Shown here: positions 45,747-55,272 of the stretch, in pieces
Layout: each line of letters begins with the position of its first letter
Numbering within the stretch: the first letter of the stretch is position 1
From: Epiperipatus broadwayi
Taxonomy: Eukaryota; Onychophora; Udeonychophora; Euonychophora; Peripatidae
Direction of reading: 5' to 3'
Assembly (NCBI GenBank): GCA_028023455.1
Contig: JAQFVV010012416.1
Span: 3,517,594 to 3,581,593, forward strand
Length of the DNA stretch: 64,000 bases
The notes under the pieces: model-generated
Seen by the model: only the letters and a program-made list of their open reading frames with translations
Told to the model about the DNA's origin: nothing
Database searches by the model: none
Translations under genes and position numbers: made by a program

Positions 45747-45847
45747 AACAAACAAGGCAAAACTCTCCGTACAGTAGTGCCACCCTGAGTTTTACCTTGT
45801 TTATTAACAATTACGTGCTAATATAAGAGATAGTGATCATGTGATAT
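45747..45847. mobile_element. Minimal hammerhead-repeat foldback (H6)
   Basis: A 101-bp unit with both ends of the ~450-bp family (CAAAACTCTCCGTACAGTAG inverted against GAGTTTTACCTTG, then GAGATAGTGATCATGTG). It is flanked by a 12-bp near-duplication with one mismatch (45735-45746 and 45848-45859). The ribozyme is absent. It shows that the ends alone were integrated. Confidence 0.65.
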
Positions 45848-45957
45848 ATATATCATACTGTTATTAAAATGTGGATAAAAAGATACATGTGCTAAACTTA
45901 TTATGAGATGCTAAAAAAGGTTTATAATTAAAAGTTTTCTTCCAAAGAGTAAGCTTG

Positions 45958-46073
45958 TGGTTTAAGACCTGTAGAGGTCCCTACTATTGCATTTTATACA
46001 CATGTGCTTGAGGTTACAGCCTTAATGAATATTACTTACGTAATCAATGTGCGTCTAAATAAATTTATAATTA
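45958..46073 (+). repeat. Relic of the 62.6-63.3 kb foldback family
   Basis: Shares TGTAGAGGTCCCTACT, ACAGCCTTAATGAATATTAC and a TAAATTTATAATTA end with the right side of the foldback ending at 63328. Confidence 0.55.
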
Positions 46074-46785
46074 GAACTTTAAATTAAAAGGTTTATAATT
46101 GCACCATGTTTGATCTGAGAAGAGACTTAATTTTCTGATTTGCACTATAAAGTCGATTTTTAAATCATGTGATCTAAATTGAATAAAGGTATACAAATGA
46201 AGGGCTTCATGATGCAATGTTAGAGTAGCTATCTGTCTTATCTGGGATCTGGATCTGAACACAGAACAAGTAAACTTAAAAAGTTTTGCTCTTTGTGATT
46301 TAGGGTAATATGTAGATTCATAGACCATAAAGTACAAATTTTTCATTTGAAATGCAAGCTAATGTGCATTGCCCAAACATCACATGCTTCCTAAGTAACT
46401 ATCCATTTAATTTCTGTGCAGTTATCACTAAAGCTAAACCTTCAAATTTTGGTATTTTTAAATACCATATGAATGCAAGCTATGATGCCTAAATATTATA
46501 TGCTTTCCTAAACAACTATCCGTTTGGTTATTTATCCTAAGTAGTTATCACTAAAGCTAATTGGTATATAAACATCACATGATCTTCTAAACAATGGTTA
46601 GCTAACAAATATATTGTTCTATAAAATTTAATTCAATGATAGAGTAATGAATTTAACAGGTGGAGGTTCCTGGTTGTTGTTCTGCTTGTCATATCCAGGC
46701 TCAAATGTTACATACCTTTCTGATCAGCTAACTATTCATTTATCATTTATTGATGTATTATACAATATATATATATATATATATG
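46074..46785. other. No recognised gene
   Basis: A 91-codon minus ORF (46071-46346) has no family resemblance and no splice-like ends. A (TA)n run lies at about 46767-46783 directly before the RTE copy. Confidence 0.4.
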
Positions 46786-46786
46786 G

Positions 46787-47515
46787 AGATTATTTAAATC
46801 ATCTAGATTTTACAGATAATGTAGTTGTTTTTGCAAATAATGCTTTAGAGCTGCAGGAAATGTTGCAGGAGTTAGCAGATAAAAGAAAGTAGATAAATGT
46901 TAAAAAGACTAAAGTAATGTTCAATGGATTTTCTCAAAAGATGAAAATAAAGATTGATAATGATAATAGAAGAAATTAATGGATACAAATACTTTGGACA
47001 TATTATTACTACAGATGGATGCAATAATGGATGAAATTAATGGTAGAATTAAACTTGGTTGGAATGCTTTTGGTAGAAATAACTTAATATTAAAAGGAGA
47101 TATACCTATGTATTTGAAAAGAAAAGTTTTTAGCAAATGGGTTTTACCAGTTCTTACTTATGGATCTGAGACTTGGATGCTTAACAAAAGAGCAATGCAG
47201 AGACTTCAGACTATTCAAAGAAGTATGGGGAGATGCGTGTTGGGAGTAACAAGAGGAGATAGAAAATGAAATACATGGATGAAAGAACAAACAGGTGTTA
47301 TTGACTTTATTAAAAGAATTAAGAGACTGAAGTGGTATTGGGCTGGATATATTGTGAATGAGATGATAATAGAAGGACAATTGAAATCTTAAACCAGATT
47401 CCAAGAGATTATAAAAGACCTAGAAAGAGACCACATGTGAGATGGTTGGATAAAAAAAGAAAGTGTGCTGGGGTAATGTGGAAAAAAGAGGCTAGAGACT
47501 GATCTATTAACATAT
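46787..47515 (+). mobile_element. RTE-like LINE 3' fragment, copy 5
   Basis: Begins in the RT region with GDYLNHLDFTDNVVVFANNA (motif C; second Asp of DD changed to Asn). After small deletions it continues through KLGWNAFGRNNLILKGD, VLPVLTYGSETWMLNKRAMQ and a frameshifted C-terminal end near 47500. The upstream junction is the (TA)n run. Non-functional. Confidence 0.88.
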
Positions 47516-49010
47516 TGAAACAGTAAGATTCATATTTGAATCTTAAGTTTCACCTTTTTCTGTCGACTCTCACTGACCGGTCTATTCCGCCCAAATTTAA
47601 ACTTTTTGGTATCGAATTGTGTGTGTAGCAATATTAAAAATGTATAAATATATGTAGAATTCAGCATAAACACGCACACATTTCGATCTCAAATTAAACA
47701 CAATAAATAGGGATAAAATAATATAATTTAGATTTCTTTTAGTTATATAATTTTGTATAATTTTAATCATTTATTTTGGATTATAAAGTTAGTATTTATT
47801 GCTTTGTTTAAATTTCATTTAATAATAATTCTAAAAATATCTGATGTAATATTTAATTAAAAGTTAAAATAATCTTATGTTCCCTTTTTGTTTTTGAAAT
47901 TTAAAAGCATCGGTCAGTGATAGATAATAGATTAATTAAAGAAAAATTCCCCAAAAATAATTAGTAAATGTAAAATGTAAACAATAGAACGGCAGCTTTC
48001 TTTAATTAAAAAAACCAACTAAATGCATTGATTATCCTCAGGGCAGATTAAGTAGAACCTAAAAATATCTTAACAAAAATGTAAAAGATCAAGATAAAAA
48101 AGAGGCCATCTTAGACTTGCTGGAGACATTCACTTAAACTTTAGCTTTGCTCTCGATCACTGAGAGTCCCCAAAAATAATAAAATAATTTGTTCCTGCCA
48201 AGGTATGACCGAGTAAAGCACCTAGATTATTCTCCATCGGGAGATGGCCTATCGGATGTCGAACTTTCCATTGCCCATCATAAATTCACCATGAAGATCT
48301 GCTGCCTGAAATAAATGAGAAAGCTGCTGCTGCTGTGAAAGTAAAATGAAACGTCTAAATACCAGAAAGAATTGCCACTCATGAACTATTTGTGACTTAA
48401 CCAATGGACTCAGAAAACTTCTTATAAAACAGGTACCTGTCTGTGTTCAAACTCTAGAGTACTCTAATAATATGCTATAGCTCTTCTTCATACTACTTAT
48501 CTAAATTATAAAATGTAAAACTACCATATGTATAACTAAAACTGAATAATTAATTTAATATGTAAATTTCTCTAATAATCTAGCTTACCTCACTCTGTCT
48601 TTCTTAGGTGCGTATTTCTCAAATCTACATTCTATCTATAGTTATTATTTACTTATTGCATGCTCATAATCGTCTCAAATTTCAAAGTTTAAATCTATGA
48701 TCGCTTAAAACAATGAATGCGTGTCCAATTTTCATTAATATTTACTTTCCTAAATATTTACTTATCGACACGCATTCAGTGCATCATTATTGTAATGCAG
48801 GGTCTACTACTTCGCAAATGGCTGGCATATTCGTTGTAATAACTCCCGGTTTATATATATTGTATTTATTAAATCTAATGAATAATTCTAGAAAATCCCA
48901 TTTCTTTGAGAGTCGCCAGAGTTCTTGAGTAAATGTTGGTAATGTAGGGCCAAGTCAGAAATGTACTTAAATCTCATCATAATCGTTTATACTTATACAT
49001 GTGTTACGTT
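47516..49010. other. Repeat-poor sequence, partly less AT-rich
   Basis: No gene or repeat recognised. From about 48180 to 48370 the sequence is less AT-rich (GGGAGATGGCC, CTGCTGCTGCTG). Its minus strand has a pyrimidine tract followed by AG near 48313, but no exon could be supported. Confidence 0.4.
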
Positions 49011-49015
49011 TTAAA

Positions 49016-49265
49016 GACGCGATGACCCATTCCACCGTGAAATTTCCGGATTCTTCAGGGTTGAAATTAACCCCAGTCGTCCTACACAAGTGGGCATAAT
49101 GGGTGCTCCTGTGGGATTTGACAACATCATGCAGCCAGCCGGCAAAACTGTGACACGGACCGCTTGTCCCTGGTTATGCTTATGTGACACCTTACTTCGT
49201 CGGGTCGCGGCAGAGACCAGCCCGACAGTTTTATAAACTCATTCGCGGCATTGCAGTTTCAATAT
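49016..49265. promoter_or_regulatory. CpG-rich island, function unknown
   Basis: About fourteen CpGs occur in 230 bp, in a window where CpG is otherwise rare. A plus frame is open for about 65 codons (...VGIMGAPVGFDNIMQPAGKT) but matches nothing I recognise and has an upstream stop without an ATG before GIMG. The segment could be an unmethylated promoter or first-exon region, or a foreign insertion. No repeat copy exists elsewhere in the window. Confidence 0.35.
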
Positions 49266-50184
49266 ACTGCCATTCCATATCGCCTTTCTAAAGCGTACCA
49301 CGTGTTCCTTTGCCCAATTCTATTATTCTATATATCACTCCGCCTCTGCATTATCTTCATAATTCACTCTCAAATAAATGTTTGCCCTTAGTTATAAATA
49401 AATATTTTAATTAAATAAATATATGTCTGCCATTACTCTTATAACCCATACTTTAGACTCTTGCCTTGCAAAGGTGTAAATTCCCCAAGGCATGCATTAG
49501 AAATACTTACTCAAGAATTTTAGGTAGCTAGATTACGCCTTCAAATAAGTGAATTCCTTTTGTAAACATTTCAGTATCGGAAATACCGCTACTGATATCC
49601 TCAATATAAAATAATGTCTAAATAAATAAATGTATTCTTTAAAATATAATCATGTCGCACATTCCGCTACTGAAGCTTTAAATCTACAAAATATTATTAG
49701 ATTGTTTTATTAAAATGTATTAATAAATAATTTTAAACTATATGTCTGCAGTTACGTTTCATTTATTCGATACCCATTGTATATAATATTTCCTCGATTA
49801 TGTAAATATGAATGTTTAATTAATATGAGTTTGATTATTGGCTAACTCGAGAATAAAATCATGAGTCTCTTGCATATCCCTGACCACCGTGCCTAAGGAA
49901 ATATTTACTAATGTCGCATCAGATGCGTTGTTTCGTGGATTGTATTGTGGAACCGATAAACTATGTTCGAACTCAGTACCACGGGTGGCTTCGCTACTCG
50001 ATGGTGCTGCTGTTCTGTATGGTGGTCGAATTCTGCACTATGTTTACGAGACACACGTTTTCTGACCGTTACAATATATATCCTGATCTTTTTTTCAATC
50101 ATTAATGCAGAGCATTCTTGCTCACAGATAGGTTACTTGTATCTCATATCTTTGAATAATAAAATTTTCTTGGAAAAAAAGATT
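49266..50184. other. Moderately CpG-containing sequence, no supported gene
   Basis: 49880-50100 is less AT-rich and open in several frames on both strands (61-96 codons), but no frame shows a family motif and the overlapping frames cannot all be real. Nothing further is supported. Confidence 0.3.
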
Positions 50185-50262
50185 GGAGAAGATGGATTGA
50201 ACTTGGAGAGACTTTCATCCTACAGTAAATTAAATAATGGTCCAAAATGGTGATGATAAATA
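50185..50262 (+). mobile_element. RTE-like LINE extreme 3' end, copy 6
   Basis: TTGGAGAAGATGGATTGAAC and CTTTCATCCTACAGT correspond to the last codons and stop region of the RTE-like ORF, followed by GGTGATGATAA, the decayed (GAT)n tail. It is the shortest copy, about 75 bp. Confidence 0.75.
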
Positions 50263-51290
50263 AATAAATATTCTCTGATCACAAAAGTAATTTGAGAGTG
50301 CTATTAAACCAATTTTAGCTTTCTATATTGCAGGTTTAATTTTAAAAAATATTGAGTTGGAAACTCTACTTCTAATATATTAACATTTTCAACATTAAAA
50401 AAGATATGTTACTGGTTAATTTTTAATTTTGACTCTTACATAGAAATATTTAATGCTTATTTACCAAACTTCAGTTTAAATTATCATAGTAATGCTAATG
50501 ACAGTTTTTTCTATCTCTATTTCTCACTAATGTATTCAAAGTTAGTACTGTCGGTCTAATTGCTAAATTTTGTTTAAAGATGGCTCTGTTCAAATATAAT
50601 AGTCTTTATTTAAATTGAATATTAACTTAAACATTTAAGGTAAAAAAATCCACAAGTTTAAAAACTTCAAATATTCAAAACCATCACAGTATTGTTAATA
50701 TATAAAGATAAAACTTTCTGCACACTAAGATGTATTAGGTCAAAGCCCAAGCAAATTTATCTGTATCTTATATATATATATAAGACCCATATAAATATCT
50801 AGCTTGCTAGGCTGGGTTTGAAGACTTTTCCGGTCTGAATTAAATCATTGGTTGCAATCAGATAAAAATCAAACGTTTAATTGGCAACCACAAACACTTG
50901 AGAGTCAAAGCCTGTTGTTAGAACATAGTTCCCTATACTTTAAATCCCACTGAGGATACGTAAAAAAGTATGTAATTAATTTTCAGGTCGTGAGAAAACG
51001 AAAGTTCTTAAAATAAATTGCTATTTATTTATCTAAGATATTCTATATCGGAACATAAAAGTTATAATGTAAACAAAAAGATCGACTTTACGTTATAGAA
51101 AAGTAAATATTTCTTTTACTACATCTTCAATATATTTACTTAAATCTTCAATATTTTTGAAAATAATTTTGTTTTTTTATTATCTCTCTGAAATATGTTT
51201 AATTCCATAAATATTATTTAATAATAATTTAAATGTATTCGAAATGAAAACTCAGCATTTTCTTTATTTTCTTTGATCAGGCAGTTTCTT
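50263..51290. other. AT-rich sequence without recognised gene
   Basis: Nothing recognisable. Confidence 0.45.
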
Positions 51291-51294
51291 TGTT

Positions 51295-51535
51295 CTTTCC
51301 AGCCAATCAGAATGTCTTTTCGGCTGAGAGCATGCTAAGAACCAATCACAAATAATGTTCCTTCTTTGTTTAGGTTTAAATGCGTTTTTTTTTTACTTCT
51401 AAAATAAATCGGAAGATGTCACCATCGTCAGACTTTAACAATTAATCGTATTTATGATTATCGTATGAAAACGAACTGAGTTAGAGTGATTTTAGATGTC
51501 GACGAGGAGTCTCGTCGAGCGCGGGAAAAGGGTTA
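51295..51535. promoter_or_regulatory. Promoter-like cluster: CCAAT boxes, hairpin, E2F-like site
   Basis: Two CCAAT boxes (51303-51307 and 51342-51346) lie about 160-200 bp from a perfect 8-bp hairpin, TCGACGAG (51499-51506), GAGT loop, CTCGTCGA (51511-51518). GCGCGGGAAAA follows immediately (51519-51529), matching the E2F/DP consensus. CpG density is locally high. This combination suits a TATA-less promoter. Which gene it serves is unknown: EAAT on the minus strand or an unrecognised gene. Confidence 0.4.
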
Positions 51536-52495
51536 ATACGCAATTTTTAAATTGACACGGTAATTACAAATCTACATTTCTTATCTAATTTCGAATACAA
51601 TTTAATTACTCTGCACATTTGTGTAATTTAGATTTTAATTAAAAACACTGATCAAAGGAATGTGACTTTTGATCAGTATTTTTAAACGACTTTGTACAAT
51701 TTTAAAAAAAAAACTAAAATTCAAACAAATACGCCCGCAATAAACTTTAAATTAAATTGATATAAATCCACAAACCACGCACACACGAATATTATCTCAT
51801 GGTTTGTGACATTTATATACGGAATCTTACCTATTGATTTACAAAACATAAAATATATAACTAATTGTTTTATTATGACTGAAAATAGACAAATCTCACT
51901 GCAGGCAGATAGTGGTTCGAATTACCGTACCTAAAACACATGAAACGAAGATCGGTTCTTCGATCTGTCTGTTTCAATATATATATGACTACTTAGAATA
52001 CATATTTATTTTCATCTGCATTCAAAATTTTACATTAGATATTTAGTTTCAATGTAATAAATAAAAGAAAAAATAAATATGATACACTTCTAACATATTG
52101 TCATGTATACATATTGTCATGTGTATAGCTGCTATCTCTAACTAATAACTTATGTATAATTTTCATAAAGAAGCTCATTTATAAAAAGTTATCTATTATT
52201 GATTTTTAACCACATATAAAATATAAAAAGTTTGCAATTTTTATGCTGTTTATATTGAAAAAGAAAGTGTCAGCATAAAAACAATAATGGTGAATCATCT
52301 AATTTCTGATCAGTTTTATGTCCCAACATGTGTGCCTAAAGACTACAATGCATGAAACAGTCTACAAAATGTGTCACCTTTCAATGTTGCATTTTTTTTA
52401 CTACTTATGCAATTCAAAATTACATTGTAGTAAAATAAATGTAGAGAATGAATTTAAATGTCTTAGTGTTTTTAAATTATTGCAATTCAAGTACT
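51536..52495. other. AT-rich sequence without recognised gene
   Basis: Nothing recognisable beyond scattered short ORFs. Confidence 0.45.
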
Positions 52496-52499
52496 CTAT

Positions 52500-52532
52500 C
52501 TGATGAAGACTGCAAGGCATAGTCGAAACTGT
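52500..52532 (+). ncRNA. Hammerhead-like motif (second type)
   Basis: CTGATGA (52500-52506), extra A, stem GACT/AGTC (52508-52511 and 52521-52524), GAAA (52525-52528), then CTGTAATAATAA as at 34271. Flanking ATTGCAATTCAA (about 52479-52490) and TTGAATTGCAAT (about 52575-52586) are inverted relative to each other, so an RNA would close into a longer hairpin. Stem I next to the core is only about 3 bp, so activity is doubtful. Confidence 0.4.
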
Positions 52533-53088
52533 AATAATAACAATAATTTTTTGTTAAAAAAGTGTAAGAATCATTTGAATTGCAATAGCGTATATGAAGA
52601 TAGCAGAAATAAAAGAAAGAAAAAAGAAAAGTGTTTAGAAGAATTATATATATATATATTGTAACGGGCACATACGTACGTTACATTGTTTTTTATTATT
52701 AAACATGAAAAAAATAAAAGTTCGCAAATAAATTTTTTTTTTTAGAATTAAAAAATTGAAATTAAATGTCTTAAACTCGTATATATATATAAAATCGCAC
52801 AGGTGAAAAAAATTATTAAAATAAAACTTTGTTAAAAAAAAGAAAAAAGTATTTTAAAACTAAATTGTCAGTAAAGATTTAAAGATAAGAATATATCTTT
52901 AAGTTTGGAAAACACATTAATTAATCAGAAAATGGAAATGATTGTTTTAATTAGTTAAATGTAAACTACCCTTGGGCATTTAAAATGTATAAGCAAAGGT
53001 CAGATAGGAGAGAAAAACAATGGAATCGGACCTCAGCGAAAGGACCATCACATCGATGACATAATGTCAATTGAATCCTTAAAATTAA

Positions 53089-53097
53089 TATAAAAGG
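53089..53097 (+). promoter_or_regulatory. TATA-box-like element
   Basis: TATAAAAGG lies about 30 bp before a possible initiator (TTAGTTATT near 53120) and the ORF at 53122. In AT-rich DNA a chance match is quite possible. Confidence 0.3.
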
Positions 53098-53121
53098 AAA
53101 AGTTTGGAAATTACTAGTTAG

Positions 53122-53415
53122 TTATTACAAGATGACAGATATGTGTTAAGTTGGAGAGGGTTGGAGGAGAAGGGATTGAAAGACGCACTTTCAATTCCTT
53201 CAGTTGTTCAAAAAAATGAAACATTGTTTTCCAATATTGTGGACCACAGGACATCAAGGCCTGGAAGAATACCATCAACCATAAAGGACCAATGGTTAAC
53301 TGCACACCGATCTCCTTATGACTTTGTGGGAATTAACACCTTCCATTACAAGAAATCAGAGACTACGGACATTTTTCAAAACAATAAGAAATATATAATT
53401 AATGAACATTTCTAA
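53122..53415 (+). CDS. Unidentified exon-like ORF
   Basis: Open from 53122 (after a TAG at 53119) to a stop at 53413. The frame reads ...DDRYVLSWRGLEEKGLKDALS, then SRPGRIPSTIKDQWLTAHRS and PYDFVGINTF. The composition (W, R, G, D, P, H in balance) differs from the Ile/Phe/Asn-rich noise ORFs around it, which suggests real coding sequence, either an internal or terminal exon. There is no in-frame ATG near the start; a CTAGTTAG acceptor-like sequence sits just upstream. I do not recognise the family. No copy is seen elsewhere in the window. Confidence 0.4.
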   Translation, partial: LLQDDRYVLSWRGLEEKGLKDALSIPSVVQKNETLFSNIVDHRTSRPGRIPSTIKDQWLTAHRSPYDFVGINTFHYKKSETTDIFQNNKKYIINEHF

Positions 53416-53868
53416 ACAAAAGAACTCTAAATGCTAAACGTTTCAATATTTTAAATAGAAGAATTTCCTATCTGACCAAACTAAATTATTTATTAATTAG
53501 TTATAATTTTATTTGATGTATTTCTTTTTTGTAAAATCATTTCCATTTATTTTTTTTTGTTTTTTAAGTTTTATTCATGATTTTTGTTTTGCGATAAATT
53601 AAATTATATAAATGTTAAACTTAAGTCGGGCTTGAATAGCTATATAGATTTGTAAAGTTATATTAGGGGAGGGTAATCTTAGGTTATTTGTTTCGTAGTT
53701 GAATTGGGTCAATGGATTGGATATATTGGTGTAATTAGTAGATGTAGTATGAGGTTCGCTACGGGCAGAATTGCTTTATACACCGCACACTTCCTTTTTG
53801 GCCTATGGAATGCGATTCGTAAGTTGGCAAAATGACCACAGTTCTTTCCTATGGAGGTTGTTTTTATT
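53416..53868. other. No recognised gene
   Basis: Less AT-rich near 53740-53830 (AGGTTCGCTACGGGCAGAAT), but no frame or repeat can be supported. Confidence 0.35.
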
Positions 53869-53915
53869 GCTCTTCTTGTCAGATAGATGTAGTATTCCTA
53901 TCTGACGAGAGGCAA
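53869..53915. other. Imperfect hairpin
   Basis: TCTTGTCAGATAG (53874-53886) and CTATCTGACGAGA (53898-53910) pair over 13 bp with one G-U around an 11-nt loop. ATTGC and GCAAT extend the stem outside with a 2-nt bulge. The size is compatible with a small-RNA precursor or a decayed foldback. Confidence 0.4.
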
Positions 53916-54760
53916 TTTCTTCTCTTAACCTTTTGTGCTGCCGTATTTCGTATTACATTGAATGCATCGATATATCAGATGAATTGACGTTAGTTTGACT
54001 ACGAACTTTTGGCCTAAGGTTAAATAAGGATAGAATATTTTCTTTCAAATGCAAATCTATGTAGTCTATTCATACTCAACACTCTAAATAAAAATGCATT
54101 AATTTAAGTTGGGTATGGATGTTGCAAGGATTCGTTATCGGTTAATTATGTTTTTGGTTTTCATATTTGATCAAAATATATAGACATTCAGTAAATAATG
54201 ATACCTTACAGTGAGTATCTAAAATGTATTTATTCAGATGTCTTTTAAGTTATTGGCATCTCTGCGGTGTCTTATGATGAACACCATTGGGTTTCTTGTA
54301 TTCCCTATGCAATTGACAGTATCAATGACTTTGTATTTTGATCGTTTATGTTTATTTTGAAATGTTTTTTTAACTGTGTAATCTATGTAACCGATCTATA
54401 CTCAACATTTTAAAACAAACTTTTATAAACCCATCTGTGCGAACTTATAATAGTATGAAAATTAAAATGTAAATTAAAATCTAAAATAAAAGTTAAAAAT
54501 AATGTTAAATGTTAAAGTAAACATGCTAAAATAATAATATTAAATTTTATATATATATATGTGCGTAAATAAATGTTTGTATGTTAATTACTGACAGTGG
54601 CTTATTTTATTCTTTTTTCAAAAAATTATTCTTAGATAAAAATTTATGAAATATAACTCTCTGCTGTTCCATTGAGCTAGTGACAATGGGCTAATGACCG
54701 GAATCAAAATATATAAAATAATTTTTTTTTTTTTTGACTTACGTATCTGCCTACTTTTTT
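53916..54760. other. AT-rich sequence without recognised gene
   Basis: Nothing recognisable; a T run lies near 54722-54735. Confidence 0.4.
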
Positions 54761-54764
54761 TTTT

Positions 54765-54866
54765 CTAAGTGTCATAGCATCAGCCGGGACGCAAACCCGC
54801 AACCCGGGAAACTGCCTGCAAGTGCAAAGCAGTCGCACTGACCTCTCGACCACCAATACACGACAA
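54765..54866 (-). repeat. tRNA-derived SINE (second subfamily)
   Basis: Minus-sense: TTGGTGGTCGAGAGGTCAG, the same distorted anticodon arm as at 35924 (TGCACTTGCAGGCAG), B-box region GGGTTTGCGTCC, 3' end GGCTGATGCTATGACAC and a T-run on the plus strand (54755-54764). It is closest to the copy next to the Penelope-like element. Confidence 0.75.
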
Positions 54867-54992
54867 AGTAGTTTATTATTTAAGGCTCGAACGGGATCTT
54901 TAGCAACAAGAGAATATAATTTAATATATCAAGCACAGAGTTCTTCTTTTCAAAATAGTTCATAAATATCCAATATAGAAATAAAACAAACT

Positions 54993-55272
54993 AACTTCTT
55001 TTTAAAACTTGTTTTTTATATGACTATAATCATGAAAAAAAAATCCAACGTTTCGCCTATTTTATAGTCTTTTTCAAGGCACACTAAAATAAAATAATAT
55101 ATATAACAAATAACACATATTTATTTATTTTTATGGAATATGTGTTATTTGTTATATATACATTTTATTTTATTTTAGTGTGCCTTGAAAAAAACTATAT
55201 AAAATAGTCGAAACGTTGGATTTTTTTTTTCATGATTATAGTCATATAAAAAACAAGTTTTAAAAAGGAGTT
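54993..55272. repeat. Foldback of Penelope-type ends with two hammerhead-like relics
   Basis: Arms 54993-55112 and about 55143-55272 are near-perfect inverted copies; each contains AAAACTTGTTTTTTATATGA, an A-rich run and AATCCAACGTTTCG. The embedded motifs read (minus, 55081-55045) CTTGAAAAAGACTATAAAAT then AGGCGAAACGTTGG, and (plus, about 55183-55220) the same with ATAGTCGAAACGTTGG. The CUGANGA box has decayed to CTTGAAA. The GAAACGUU palindrome is typical of Penelope-type hammerheads. The RTE-like copy begins at the next base. Confidence 0.65.

Noticed and set aside
46071-46346. 91-codon minus-strand ORF
   Set aside because: No family resemblance, no promoter or splice signals, composition close to chance for this DNA.
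49911-50253. Overlapping ORFs at 49908-50253 on both strands as a short gene
   Set aside because: Three frames are open at once, which reflects local composition; none shows a motif or splice structure.
53114-53305. Minus-strand 63-codon ORF opposite 53122-53415
   Set aside because: The plus frame has the more gene-like composition; both strands cannot be coding, though neither is proven.
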